The position numbers were made by a program, and so were the translations under genes. Positions 16,243 through 26,179 of a stretch of DNA of 50,609 nt are shown here, one piece after another; the first letter of the stretch is position 1; every line of letters starts with the position of its first letter. This stretch comes from an uncultured Holdemania sp. GTDB taxonomy: Bacteria; Bacillota_I; Bacilli_A; Erysipelotrichales; Erysipelotrichaceae. The notes beneath the pieces are model-generated. The model was not told the DNA's origin and did not search any database. It saw only the letters and a list, made by a program, of their open reading frames with translations. The stretch covers positions 1-50,609 of the forward strand of contig CAMQTJ010000010.1 in assembly GCA_947037125.1 (NCBI GenBank). Reading direction: 5' to 3'.

Positions 16243-17508
16243 ATGAAACAACCACTAGCTTTTAGATTAAGACCAACAAAATTAGATGAAATTATAGGAC
16301 AAAAGCACCTTTTAGGTGAAAATATGGTTTTTAGAAAGTGTATTGAAAATAAACGTTTGTTTTCAATGATTTTTTCAGGTCCTCCAGGAACTGGAAAAAC
16401 AACACTTGCTATGTGTCTTGCGCAAGAACTTGAACTACCATATAAATTAATCAATGCTGTTACCAGTACAAAAAAAGATTTGGATACCATATTTGAACAA
16501 GCAAAATATTATAATGGCTTTGTTTTAATTATTGATGAAGTTCATCGTTTAAATAAAGATAAACAAGATTTATTACTTCCACATGTAGAAAATGGAACAA
16601 TTATTTTAATAGGTGCAACAACATCAAATCCATACTTTGCTATTAATCCTGCAATAAGAAGTCGATGTCACATTTTTGAAATTAAACCATTAAATGATAG
16701 CGATATTGCTTTTGCTATTAAAAGAGCACTTAATGATACTAATGGATTGAATGGTGAATATAGTATTGATGATGATGCTTTAGAAATAATCACTAAAAAT
16801 TGTGGTGGTGATTTGCGTTATGCTTTAAATGTTTTAGAGATATGTGCCATTGCTTCTGATAGTGTTATTACAAAAGAAACAGTACTGCAATATAGCAATA
16901 AAGTTAATTCAAGTATTTCAAGTGGTGATGATGGTCACTACGATGCTGTAAGTGCCTTTCAAAAGTCAATAAGAGGAAGTGATGTACAAGCTGCATTATA
17001 TTATTTAGCACGCTTAATTCAAGCTTATGATATGGATTCTATTGAAAGAAGACTACTTGTCATTGCATATGAAGATGTTGGTCTTGGAAATCCTGCAGCA
17101 GTTGGCAGAGTAATTAGTGGAATTGATGCTGCAAAAAGAGTTGGTTTTCCTGAGGCTATGATTCCATTATCTGTTGTTGTAACGGATTTGTGTTTATCAC
17201 CTAAATCAAAAACTGCAAGCAATGCAATTCATGAAGCATTAGACTTAGTAAATAAAACAAGTTATGCTGTACCTGATTATTTAAGATTAACACCAATTTC
17301 ATTAAACACTGATGAAAAATATGATTATGGCAGAGCTGATCTTTGGCCATTAATTCAATATTTACCTACACAAATAAAAAATGTAGAATTTTATGTTCCA
17401 GAAAATACATCACAATATGAAAAACAATTAGGAATTAATTATTATAATTTAAAGAAAACTAAGCGATCAAATAATCTAAAGCAATTAAAAATAGACAACA
17501 AAAAATAA
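16243..17508 (+). CDS. rarA: Replication-associated recombination protein A (AAA+ ATPase)
   Basis: 421 residues. The start MKQPLAFRLRPTKLDEIIGQ is typical; Walker A is GPPGTGKTT (46-54), Walker B IIDEVHRLNKDKQD, with ATTSNPYFAINPAIRSRC as sensor 1 and the arginine finger. The C-terminal part has YEDVGLGNP and the tetramerisation region. RarA/MgsA acts at stalled replication forks. GAGGTAATTTT lies before the ATG. It is monocistronic, with a terminator shortly after. Confidence 0.96.
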   Translation: MKQPLAFRLRPTKLDEIIGQKHLLGENMVFRKCIENKRLFSMIFSGPPGTGKTTLAMCLAQELELPYKLINAVTSTKKDLDTIFEQAKYYNGFVLIIDEVHRLNKDKQDLLLPHVENGTIILIGATTSNPYFAINPAIRSRCHIFEIKPLNDSDIAFAIKRALNDTNGLNGEYSIDDDALEIITKNCGGDLRYALNVLEICAIASDSVITKETVLQYSNKVNSSISSGDDGHYDAVSAFQKSIRGSDVQAALYYLARLIQAYDMDSIERRLLVIAYEDVGLGNPAAVGRVISGIDAAKRVGFPEAMIPLSVVVTDLCLSPKSKTASNAIHEALDLVNKTSYAVPDYLRLTPISLNTDEKYDYGRADLWPLIQYLPTQIKNVEFYVPENTSQYEKQLGINYYNLKKTKRSNNLKQLKIDNKK

Positions 17509-17555
17509 TAGATCTTTAATTATAGAATAGACAGATATATAAATTATAATCATAT

Positions 17556-17584
17556 AAACCAGATATTAATAATCTGGTTTTTTA
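17556..17584 (+). terminator. rarA terminator
   Basis: AAACCAGAT and ATCTGGTTT form a 9-base stem with a 7-base loop, followed by TTTT. Confidence 0.85.
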
Positions 17585-17645
17585 TATAAAAAAACTAATC
17601 CAAATAACAACTTGAATTAGTTTAGTCTTTTATAAAATAATATTA

Positions 17646-18008
17646 TTAGTTAAAGTATACTGTATCTAAAAATGCTTTTAAATCATTTCTTAAAACATCT
17701 AATTCTTCAACATAAGTTACCGAATTATTTTTAGGAGTACGATCATTTATAAAACGACCATAGTTATTAACACCCCAAAATTTAGCTGTATCATCATCTA
17801 ATACTTTAAAAGCATTCATGTAAACGTTCCAAGCTTCATCATCAATTCCTACACCATTATCAATATAACCACGTCCTCCACCAAGGAACCCAGCATTCAT
17901 AATTGTGAAAATAGATTTATCTACAAGTTTACCAGCTAAACCTTTACTTGTTGATTCATATGCAAATTGTTTTGCGAATACTGTTTCCATGTATTTGATT
18001 TGCTTTTT
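17646..18008 (-). pseudogene. C-terminal fragment of a flavodoxin-fold oxidoreductase
   Basis: The readable frame begins after TAA (18011-18009) with KKQIKYMETVFAKQFAYES, which matches the LKxWxDRVFxxGFAY helix in the middle of NAD(P)H:quinone or FMN-dependent oxidoreductases (Flavodoxin_2 fold), and continues about 110 residues to the C-terminus. The N-terminal FMN-binding half is absent and the ATG at 17990 has no ribosome site. It is a 5'-truncated remnant, lying just after a broken LysR gene, its likely former regulator. Confidence 0.6.
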
Positions 18009-18031
18009 TTATAAATAGCATTTCTTTTAAA

Positions 18032-18328
18032 TCATTGTTGTATATAATTTTTTTTATTTGCAAGTGTCGAATTATTTGATAACATAATTCTTAAATCACC
18101 TTGAAATATTTCAACTATTTTTATTGCATGTTTATAAAATTGTACACCCTAACAAGTAAGTTGTACTCCACGATTATTTCTTTCAAATATTTTGTAACCA
18201 ATTTGTTTTTCCATCAAATTAATAGACTTACTTAATGTCGATTGTGACATAAACAAACTATTTGCAGCTTTTGACATGCTTCCCATTTCTACAATCTTTG
18301 TTATGTATCTTAAATAATTATATTCCAT
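18032..18328 (-). pseudogene. Truncated LysR-type regulator
   Basis: From ATG 18328 (AGGGGATTT ahead) the frame encodes the LysR helix-turn-helix: ITKIVEMGSMSKAANSLFMSQSTLSKSI and YKIFERNNRGVQLT. A TAG at 18151-18149 interrupts codon 60, yet the same frame continues in LysR style (GVQFYKHAIKIVEIF) to 18032. The entire effector domain is missing. A 60-residue DNA-binding stub could still be made. Confidence 0.75.
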
Positions 18329-18670
18329 AAATCCCCTACCGGTTTCCCATCTATATGTTAGCATAATAACAAACATTTCGTTATTCCAATAAATATACTC
18401 TAGCACATAAATTTTTCGATTGCAATTTCGCGCTAATAAATTTAAAATGAAAAAAATGTATTGATTTTTTTTGAATTAATTTTTAAAACTATATTTTATT
18501 TGTTTATTTAGTTTATTTCACATAATTTCTTGAATTTTGTCACCTTATAAATAATAATGGGTATTAGTTATATAATATTATATTGATTACAAACATATAT
18601 TTTTAATTCACTATGTAACCGTATTCTATTGGAATATTATAGTAAAAGTCTTAAATTATTACAACAAAAT
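18329..18670. other. AT-rich intergenic region before the CAP gene
   Basis: About 340 bases without a supported gene. Bases 18329-18406 extend the LysR frame upstream but lack a ribosome site. The rest is A/T runs, ending in the CAP gene promoter at 18671. Confidence 0.6.
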
Positions 18671-18699
18671 TTGACAAAAGTCTTAATAACGCGTATTAT
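18671..18699 (+). promoter_or_regulatory. Promoter of the CAP-domain gene
   Basis: TTGACA (18671-18676), 17-base spacer and TATTAT (18694-18699), close to sigma-A consensus, 25 bases before the ATG. Confidence 0.75.
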
Positions 18700-18723
18700 A
18701 CACAGGTGTCTAGGAGGAAAACT

Positions 18724-19743
18724 ATGTTGAAAAAAGATTTATATAAGATTTTTATATCTTCATCACTAGCAATATTATGTATGTTATTTATGTCAAATAA
18801 TACATATGTACATGCCGAAAACGTCAAAAAGTCACCACTAAAAATTATATTAGAAGTAAATGATTTAGAATCTGCGCAAACTATTAAAGAGGTTATTATT
18901 AATAATAACACCAACTATATGTTACACCCTTTCTTAATTGATAATATTGATTATGTTAATTCAACTATTTCAATTGATAATATCGATATCACAAAGACTG
19001 GAAGTCATAACAGTGTTGCCACTGTAAAGATTGCAACAATTAATCCATTGGATAGTAAACAATTATTCAATAAAGTAATTACTGAAAATGTTGCAGTTGA
19101 GGTTGTTGATACAACAGCTCCTGTTATCGCTATTGAAAATGAAGTAATTAATTTACGTTATAATCAAGTATTTGATGCAAACAATTATATCACTAGCTTA
19201 AGTGATAATAGTCTTGAAGCTGAATTAGTTCTTCAAATTGAATCAAATGTTGATACATCTGTAGCAGGTGAGTATTCTGTAACATATGCTGCTTATGACT
19301 CTAGTTTAAATGAAGCAAAATCTCAAATTATTGTGAATGTTGCAGAAGAAGTAAATTATTCAAATTATGGAACAGATGCCGATAAGATTAACGAAATGCT
19401 TACATTAATTAATGAGTATCGTGATGAAAATGGATTAGCTGCTTACGAACTTGGTTCAGCTGATGCACAAACAGCAATCGGTGTAAGAGCTTGCGAATCA
19501 ATTGGTGATACAAGTCATAATCGTCCTGATGGTAGCCATTATAAAACAGCATTTGATGATTACAATGTTGATTATAAAAATAATCCTTATGAAATTCTTA
19601 CTTATTTTGGAAAAAGTGTTGAAGATAAATTAAGTTGGTGGCAATCATCACCTGGTCATAATCGCTTTTTATTAAATGTTGAATCAGAAAAAATTGCTAT
19701 TGGTTATTGTGATAGTATGTGGGCTGCAATAGTTTACGAATAA
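18724..19743 (+). CDS. Secreted CAP-domain (SCP/PR1) protein with Ig-like domain
   Basis: 339 residues. A signal peptide (about 1-31, KK start, hydrophobic core, end near HA-EN) is followed by a poorly defined region to about 130. Then comes a DUF5011-like immunoglobulin domain of about 75 residues (DTTAPVIAIENE...AGEYSVTYAAYD), and a CAP domain to the C-terminus (NEYRDENGL, SHNRPDGSHY, LSWWQSSPGHNRFLL). Bacterial CAP proteins are secreted; their activity is mostly unknown. The ATG at 18724 is set by TAGGAGGAAAACT. It is monocistronic, with a terminator right after. Confidence 0.88.
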   Translation: MLKKDLYKIFISSSLAILCMLFMSNNTYVHAENVKKSPLKIILEVNDLESAQTIKEVIINNNTNYMLHPFLIDNIDYVNSTISIDNIDITKTGSHNSVATVKIATINPLDSKQLFNKVITENVAVEVVDTTAPVIAIENEVINLRYNQVFDANNYITSLSDNSLEAELVLQIESNVDTSVAGEYSVTYAAYDSSLNEAKSQIIVNVAEEVNYSNYGTDADKINEMLTLINEYRDENGLAAYELGSADAQTAIGVRACESIGDTSHNRPDGSHYKTAFDDYNVDYKNNPYEILTYFGKSVEDKLSWWQSSPGHNRFLLNVESEKIAIGYCDSMWAAIVYE

Positions 19744-19750
19744 AATAGTT

Positions 19751-19778
19751 AAAGTAGACACAACGTCTACTTTTTTTT
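19751..19778 (+). terminator. Terminator of the CAP gene
   Basis: AAGTAGAC/GTCTACTT stem with ACAAC loop followed by eight T. Confidence 0.9.
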
Positions 19779-19820
19779 ATGAATTTTATATATAATATAA
19801 TCTTTACTTGTTATAGTTAA

Positions 19821-19857
19821 AATAGTAGCCGACCAATATTAGTCGACTACTATTTTT
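19821..19857 (-). terminator. Bidirectional terminator near dacA 3' end
   Basis: AATAGTAG-x-CGAC pairs with GTCG-x-CTACTATT, with T-runs on both sides. It lies seven bases past the dacA stop on the minus strand. Confidence 0.8.
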
Positions 19858-19863
19858 TTATAT

Positions 19864-21120
19864 TTAAATTCTTTTTTTCTGTTTTGCAATAGACAATAAT
19901 GTAACAAATAAGAATACAAATCCTGCCATGAATATAACTGTTATTCCATCTAATATATTCAATATGATTGGTAATGTAGTGGCTGAAAAACTTATATCAT
20001 ATACTTCTATTTCTTTATCCATTAATACTTCACCAATTTTTACATTATTACTATACATAACAAGGTTTGCACCGATTAAGTCTTTATCTTTTTCTTCAAA
20101 AACTTCTATTACAAGTTCGATATTTGATGTATCTTCATTTTTATCAGCTAGCATATAAAAATCATCACTCATAGAAAATGTCACTAATGCCTCTAAGTTT
20201 CTACCATTCATTATTTCTACTTCTGTTGGTATAGTTTTAGATGCTTCTATTAATACTTCTTTATAATTATTAAAGCCATAGTCTAATATTTTTTTACTTT
20301 CTTCAAAACGAATATTAGAATCTTGTGAATTCATAGTTACAACTATCAGTTTTAAATCATCACTTTTCGCATATTCCACAAACGAATACCCTGCAACTTT
20401 TGTGTATCCCGTTTTTCCAAGGACTGCATTTTCATATTCAAATTTACCTGATTTAATGTGTTCATTTGAGTTGGCAAAATAACGAATATCATCTTGTTTA
20501 TTAGTTGGTGCCATTTCATATCTTACAGTAGAGGAAATTGTTACAAATTCATCAAAGCTAATCGCTTCTTTAAGTATTAAAGCTAAATCATATGCCGTTG
20601 TATAATGATTATCATCAGGTAATCCATGAGGATTCATAAAATTAGTATTCATTGCTCCAATTGATTTGGCTTTATCATTCATCATAACTATAAAATTATC
20701 ATAAGTTCCACCAATATGTTCAGCAATCGCATAAGCAACATCATTAGAGCTTTGAAGTAATAGTGCATATAAACCTTGTTCTAATGTAAACTGTTCACCA
20801 TAATCTAAATAAATATGACTAGATGTTCGATCTATATTGTTAACAGCATCTTCTGATACAGTAATAACATCATTAAGATTTCCATGTTCAATCGCTAAAA
20901 GAGCTGTCATTATTTTTGTAGTCGAAGCTGGAAACATTTGCATTGTTGCATTTTTTTCATATAAAACAGCACCCGATGTTGCATCAATTAAAACTGCAGC
21001 CTCTGTACTTAATTGAATATCTTCATCACCATCTTCTGCTACTATATTTTTGGTATTTATAACCAAACTGCTACTTACAATAATTAGAAAACATATAATT
21101 ATTTTAATAATTTTTTTCAT
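19864..21120 (-). CDS. dacA: D-alanyl-D-alanine carboxypeptidase (PBP5-type)
   Basis: 418 residues. A signal peptide occupies about 1-28. The serine peptidase S11 motifs are all present: S66-T-T-K69, SSN in LLQSSNDVAYAIAEHIGG, and KTG in VLGKTGYTKVAGY. A C-terminal beta domain precedes a membrane anchor at about 390-412 ending in basic residues. The enzyme trims the terminal D-Ala of peptidoglycan stem peptides outside the membrane. The upstream ribosome site is weak (GAAAG). It follows the P-type ATPase gene by 11 bases and may be read through from it. Confidence 0.95.
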   Translation of the reverse strand: MKKIIKIIICFLIIVSSSLVINTKNIVAEDGDEDIQLSTEAAVLIDATSGAVLYEKNATMQMFPASTTKIMTALLAIEHGNLNDVITVSEDAVNNIDRTSSHIYLDYGEQFTLEQGLYALLLQSSNDVAYAIAEHIGGTYDNFIVMMNDKAKSIGAMNTNFMNPHGLPDDNHYTTAYDLALILKEAISFDEFVTISSTVRYEMAPTNKQDDIRYFANSNEHIKSGKFEYENAVLGKTGYTKVAGYSFVEYAKSDDLKLIVVTMNSQDSNIRFEESKKILDYGFNNYKEVLIEASKTIPTEVEIMNGRNLEALVTFSMSDDFYMLADKNEDTSNIELVIEVFEEKDKDLIGANLVMYSNNVKIGEVLMDKEIEVYDISFSATTLPIILNILDGITVIFMAGFVFLFVTLLSIAKQKKRI

Positions 21121-21131
21121 TGATTAACTTT

Positions 21132-23414
21132 CTATTTTACTTTTAAGGCCCTTATTGCGTTTATTATTGCAATTAATGAAACTCCTACGTCAGCAAAGAT
21201 TGCCCACCACATTGTTGCAAATCCAGTAGCACCTAATAATAATACTACAAATTTGACCAAAAGGGCACCCACAATATTTTGAATAACGATTTTTCTTGTT
21301 ATTTTAGCACCTTTTATAGCTAAAATTATATTACTAAGTTTATCATTCATGATAACAATGTCGGCTGCTTCAATTGCAGCATCAGATCCTATATGCCCCA
21401 TTGCAAAACCAACATTAGACAATGCAATAACTGGAGCATCATTAATTCCATCACCAATAAAAGCAACATTATGCTTATTATCAATTAACTCTTGCAGTTT
21501 ATTGACTTTATCTTGTGGTAATAATTCACTATAATACTCATCTACCTTCACGCTTTCACAAACATCAAATGCAACTTTTTGATTATCACCCGTTAACATG
21601 ATTGTTTTAATATTTAATTTTTTAAGCTGGTTTATCGTTTCTATTGCCTCATCTTTAATTTGATCTTTAATAATAATAACACCAAGAAACTCTAAATTTT
21701 TAATAACATAAACTAAAGTACCTATTTCATTATACTGTTTAACCCTTATTCCTAAATCTTGCATATAAGCAAAATTACCAACAAAATACTTATCGTTATC
21801 AATAACACCACTTAAACCACGTCCAGAAATTTCTTGGACATCACTGACAACTAAATCAAGTTTATTACCATATTGACTTAAAATACTTTTTGCTATAGGA
21901 TGATTAGAATTAGCTTCTAAATGAGCTGCGTACTTTAAACACATTTTTTCATCATCTGAAATTATCTTAGATACAACAAAATTTCCTTTTGTTATTGTTC
22001 CTGTTTTATCAAAAACCATTGTGTCAATTTTATTTAAAGCATCCAGATAGTTGCCACCTTTAACAAGTATTCCGTGTTTACTAAGCCCACCAATTCCTGC
22101 AAAATATGTTAAAGGAACAGATATAACAAGTGCGCAAGGACATGAAATAACTAAAAATGTTAAAGCGCGATATAAGTAATCACTAAATGAAGCATTTGGA
22201 ATCAACATTGGTAAAACAAAAGCAATAATTACTGCAAGAAATACAACAAATGGAGTATAGTATTTCGCAAACTTTGTGATGAAATTTTCAGCACTTGCTT
22301 TATTAACACTCACATTTTCTACAAGATCTAGTATTTTACTAACTGTGCTATCCTTATATTCTTTTGTAACTTTAACTTCGATAACTCCATCTAAATTAAT
22401 CATTCCACTAACAATATCAAAACCTTCTTCCACAAAATATGGCATACTTTCACCTGTTAGTGCAACACAATCCAAAGATGTTTTCCCATTCAATACAATA
22501 CCATCAACTGCAACTTTTTCACCCGCTTTAATAATTATAATATCATCAACTTTTACCATTTCTGGTGAAACTTTAACAATTTGATTATTTCTTTTCACAT
22601 TTGCGAAAAGTGGTTTGATATCCATTAATCCTGCAATTGATTTACGACTAGATTCAACTGCTCTTTTTTGAAAATATTCGCCTACTTGATAAAATATCAT
22701 AACTGCTGCTGCTTCATGTATTTCACCAAGAAATAGTGCACCTATAGTTGCAATTGCCATTAAAAAATTTTCATCGAAAACTTTACCTTTTAAAATATTT
22801 TTAAATGCTCTAATTAAAACTTCAAGTCCTACAACTAAATAACAAGTCATAAATAGCGCATACGAAACATATGTGTACTCATTTAAAACAATTGCTGTAA
22901 AAGCTAAAGTTATTGCTATTAATATTTTAGACTTTGAATAATCCTTTTTTACATTAACTTCAACTTCTTGACTTACATATACACCATCTTCAATTGTTTT
23001 AATTTTACTATTCAACGTTTTAATTGCCTCATTAATAGACATTTTAGTATCAAAATATATTTTTTTATTCATAAAAGATATTACTACATCATCAAACTCA
23101 ACAAGTTTATTTAATTCTCTTTCAACTTTAGCTGCACAATTTGCACAGTCCAAATTATTAATATTAAGAACATTTTTTTGTTTGTCTATTTGCTTTTCAT
23201 CAAGTTTTTGTTTAATACTACAAGAGCAATCAGAACCATGTTTATGAACATGAACTTTATTTATTTCTTGTATAGTTTGATGATTACCACAACCACAATT
23301 TTCTTTATGTTTATGATCATCATTACTATTTTTACTTTGTTGGTTTTTATTAACCAACTCATTTATTTTATTATCTGTTGTGTCATTTTTAATTAGATTA
23401 CCAAATGCTTTCAT
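21132..23414 (-). CDS. Zn/Cd/Pb-exporting P1B-type ATPase (ZntA/CadA group)
   Basis: 760 residues. The N-terminus holds a His/Cys-rich stretch (DDHKHKENCGCGNH and VHVHKHGSDCSCS), then an HMA domain with LDCANCAAKVE. The pump core has the metal-site motif SCPCALVIS, the phosphorylation site FDKTGTIT, the SNHP motif and GDGINDAPVIALS. CPC plus the aspartate-rich soft-metal pattern supports Zn(II)/Cd(II) efflux; I would not name cadA or zntA without alignment. ATG 23414 is preceded by TGGAGGTAAAT; the frame extends ten codons upstream into the operator. An SmtB-type operator lies at the promoter. Confidence 0.93.
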   Translation of the reverse strand: MKAFGNLIKNDTTDNKINELVNKNQQSKNSNDDHKHKENCGCGNHQTIQEINKVHVHKHGSDCSCSIKQKLDEKQIDKQKNVLNINNLDCANCAAKVERELNKLVEFDDVVISFMNKKIYFDTKMSINEAIKTLNSKIKTIEDGVYVSQEVEVNVKKDYSKSKILIAITLAFTAIVLNEYTYVSYALFMTCYLVVGLEVLIRAFKNILKGKVFDENFLMAIATIGALFLGEIHEAAAVMIFYQVGEYFQKRAVESSRKSIAGLMDIKPLFANVKRNNQIVKVSPEMVKVDDIIIIKAGEKVAVDGIVLNGKTSLDCVALTGESMPYFVEEGFDIVSGMINLDGVIEVKVTKEYKDSTVSKILDLVENVSVNKASAENFITKFAKYYTPFVVFLAVIIAFVLPMLIPNASFSDYLYRALTFLVISCPCALVISVPLTYFAGIGGLSKHGILVKGGNYLDALNKIDTMVFDKTGTITKGNFVVSKIISDDEKMCLKYAAHLEANSNHPIAKSILSQYGNKLDLVVSDVQEISGRGLSGVIDNDKYFVGNFAYMQDLGIRVKQYNEIGTLVYVIKNLEFLGVIIIKDQIKDEAIETINQLKKLNIKTIMLTGDNQKVAFDVCESVKVDEYYSELLPQDKVNKLQELIDNKHNVAFIGDGINDAPVIALSNVGFAMGHIGSDAAIEAADIVIMNDKLSNIILAIKGAKITRKIVIQNIVGALLVKFVVLLLGATGFATMWWAIFADVGVSLIAIINAIRALKVK

Positions 23415-23427
23415 ATTTACCTCCACG

Positions 23428-23445
23428 TATGAACAGTTGTTCATA
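23428..23445 (-). promoter_or_regulatory. SmtB/ArsR-type operator (TATGAACA-N2-TGTTCATA)
   Basis: Perfect 8-base arms TATGAACA and TGTTCATA around GT. This is the TGAACA-N2-TGTTCA pattern bound by zinc-sensing SmtB/ZiaR-type ArsR regulators. It covers the transcription start of the metal-pump promoter. Confidence 0.75.
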
Positions 23446-23449
23446 TATT

Positions 23450-23477
23450 ATTATATGCTTATATAAAATAAAGTCAA
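23450..23477 (-). promoter_or_regulatory. Promoter of the metal ATPase
   Basis: Minus-strand TTGACT (23477-23472), 16-base spacer, TATAAT (23455-23450); start near 23443, inside the operator. Confidence 0.7.
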
Positions 23478-23530
23478 CATTTTATGTAATTTTATTTATA
23501 TTATTACAAAAGGCAATCTTTTATAGCTTC

Positions 23531-26179
23531 TCAATTCTTTTTTTGGTAATCAAATTCATATAAACTAGCATTTTCATTTAACTGCTTAAACCAATTAAAA
23601 TCATTAATCCATATTCCATTGTAATCATCACTAAAAGGTTTGTAGTTATCCACAAAACGAATTTTATAGAGCTCATTTATTTTTTTATTTATTTCATAAT
23701 CTATGTCATAGATAAATTTAAATTCATTATACCCGATAGCACTGGATTTTATTTGATATTGATATTTATTCTTTTTTAGTTTTTTATCAGTGTACCATCT
23801 TTTTTGACCGTCGATTAAATCAGGTTTATTAACTCTAAATACTTCACCACTTTTTTTATCCACAAATACATTAGGTAAACTAAATGTGCTATTTTCATTA
23901 ATCATTTTTATTTTGTAGGTACCATTATTTAAATAATCTTTTCTTATTGGTATTGCACCATTATCAAAGATAGCATATGTTTCAAAATCAATATTATTAA
24001 CACTGCCTACTTCACATTTATAATTATTGACACTTAAACATTCATTGTAATAATCATAACTTAAATTTGTTTCAATACCTTCACCTGCAAAATAAAAAGG
24101 CTTTTGCATATTTATTTTCACATTAAAATTTTCATAATAATCAACTTGATCAATATCCTTAGATTTCATTGATACACTTACAGCTTTAATTGTAATATCA
24201 TCATTATCACTATGATAAGTTTTTTTATCTTTTTTTGCTATTGTTAGTAATTCACTATTAATTTTATCATCGTCAATTATTTCAAGCTTTGCAGTTATGT
24301 TATTAGTCCCTTTATGATAATACGGTATACTAATATCTTCAACTTTATTGATGATCATTTCTTTTGTATAGTATAATTCATCATTTAGATATAAGTTAAC
24401 TTTTATCTCATTATCTTTTTCATCTAATTCATTCCCATATTCAAAATATAATAAATTTTGTTTTTCATCATCATAGGCAAAACTGTACATTTGATTGATT
24501 TGTGCCTGTTTAATATTCGCAATATAGGTAGATGATAAACTAATATCACTATTATTTGCATTATCATAACTTTCTGTTTTTATGACATATTCACCGCTTT
24601 CACTAATCATAATAATGGATTTTTTATTATCATAAATATAATCACTTGTATAATAAAAAGATTTACCATTGTCATTTGATATACTATATCGATATTTCTT
24701 AACCCCGCTATGTTTGTCTTTTACCAAAATGCCAATATTAAATGGTTTTTGATAATCACTAAGATTTTCATCAAAATTCACATACGGACTTAAATTATCC
24801 ACATGAAATACATTTGATTTAATTGCACCATGATTTCCAAATAAATCATAAATCACAGCCTCAATAATCCATTTCCCCGTATCTTTAATCGTTATATATT
24901 GTAGTTCATCTTTTGCTTTCATCAAAAATTTTCGTTTACCTGTATTCTTATCAACTAAATAATATTCAACATAATCAATAACCCTTAATAATGGATCAAC
25001 TACATTTTTATAGGTTATAATTGTGAGGTTGTAACTATTTAACCTTGAATTATTACTATGACCTATATGTTTGTAACAAGGTGTTTTTCTACTTCCCGTA
25101 GTTTCATAACACCACCCAGAATTATATTCTTTAGCAATATAATTTTTTCCTTTTTTTGATGCCCAATAAATTGGTAATGAACTAAACTGTACGCCACTTT
25201 TACTTGCATCAGAAATAATATAAGGAAATTGTTCACCACCATCACCATAAGAAACCCATGTCATATATGGAGCACTACCAATTCTTGTGAATCCCTTTAT
25301 TTTTTTAGCATTACTATCATAATTTTTAATAATATTAGGTTCACTATATGCACCAATATAATTACCACGGCCATAATCGTATGAGGCAATTTGATTTGTA
25401 ATTATTGGCTTATAATCGATTGCAATTGATGCATCTGGCATAAAGGCACTACTAACAACATTTTCCCAAATACTATTCCCATTGGGCTCATATACCCCAT
25501 TATTTGCACAAACTAATACATCTTTATAATCAGTATTCACAATTTCATCTAATGTCCATTCTACATGTTCAAATACTTTATATTTAAGTACCTTAAATGA
25601 TTTCAATACATAAGTACATTCTTTAGTTTTATTATCAAATGTTATATGAATGCTATTAGTTTTAATATCATTAAATTTTAATGTCACAATGTCATCTTTA
25701 CCACTATAAATTTGTTTGCCACCAACAAGTTCAAAACCATTATCACCAAGTTTAACACTGGACCCTATACTTAGGGTTTTATTAATTTTATTTTGCATAT
25801 TATCAAAAACATCAATTTCAAATTGGATTTCACTTACTTTAATATCCATACCAAGATCAATTGAAAAATAATTAAGTTCGTCACTTAAATCACTTGATAA
25901 AACAGTAAAGTCATTTTGATTATTAAGTGAATTACTATTTATTCTTAAAGGATAAGAGTGATTACCAAAAGCATTAATTTGAATTAATACATCTTTTGAG
26001 TTAAGGGTTGCACTATCTTTATCACTAAATGTAGTATCGATTAAATTATTATATTCAACCCAATCTTTTTTAGAATAGTACCTAACTTTAGTACAATTCT
26101 TCGCACTAACACTAATACATGCACATATAATCAATAAAAGTATAATCAACAGCTTGTTTACATATTTAAGTTTTTTCAA
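23531..26179 (-). CDS. Large secreted surface protein of the Tad-like locus
   Basis: 882 residues with a signal peptide (about 1-27, ending VSA). The early part (about 60-200) has a discoidin-like strand pattern (YFSIDLGMDIKVSEIQFEID and KSFKVLKYK). Around 470-560 is an Ig-like module of the type found in adhesins (KDKHSGVKKYRYSISND, SGEYVIKTESYDNANNS). The rest is beta-rich and unrecognised. There is no LPxTG motif or C-terminal anchor, so it is probably exported and held by the pilus or wall. The start is TTG at 26179, overlapping the previous stop by three bases (TTGA); the open frame offers no better ATG. It is the last gene of the pilus operon and likely its adhesin. Confidence 0.75.
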   Translation of the reverse strand: MKKLKYVNKLLIILLLIICACISVSAKNCTKVRYYSKKDWVEYNNLIDTTFSDKDSATLNSKDVLIQINAFGNHSYPLRINSNSLNNQNDFTVLSSDLSDELNYFSIDLGMDIKVSEIQFEIDVFDNMQNKINKTLSIGSSVKLGDNGFELVGGKQIYSGKDDIVTLKFNDIKTNSIHITFDNKTKECTYVLKSFKVLKYKVFEHVEWTLDEIVNTDYKDVLVCANNGVYEPNGNSIWENVVSSAFMPDASIAIDYKPIITNQIASYDYGRGNYIGAYSEPNIIKNYDSNAKKIKGFTRIGSAPYMTWVSYGDGGEQFPYIISDASKSGVQFSSLPIYWASKKGKNYIAKEYNSGWCYETTGSRKTPCYKHIGHSNNSRLNSYNLTIITYKNVVDPLLRVIDYVEYYLVDKNTGKRKFLMKAKDELQYITIKDTGKWIIEAVIYDLFGNHGAIKSNVFHVDNLSPYVNFDENLSDYQKPFNIGILVKDKHSGVKKYRYSISNDNGKSFYYTSDYIYDNKKSIIMISESGEYVIKTESYDNANNSDISLSSTYIANIKQAQINQMYSFAYDDEKQNLLYFEYGNELDEKDNEIKVNLYLNDELYYTKEMIINKVEDISIPYYHKGTNNITAKLEIIDDDKINSELLTIAKKDKKTYHSDNDDITIKAVSVSMKSKDIDQVDYYENFNVKINMQKPFYFAGEGIETNLSYDYYNECLSVNNYKCEVGSVNNIDFETYAIFDNGAIPIRKDYLNNGTYKIKMINENSTFSLPNVFVDKKSGEVFRVNKPDLIDGQKRWYTDKKLKKNKYQYQIKSSAIGYNEFKFIYDIDYEINKKINELYKIRFVDNYKPFSDDYNGIWINDFNWFKQLNENASLYEFDYQKKN

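Noticed and set aside
18696-18914. Minus-strand frame across the CAP gene start
   Set aside because: It overlaps the signal peptide and promoter of a clear plus-strand gene and has no independent support.
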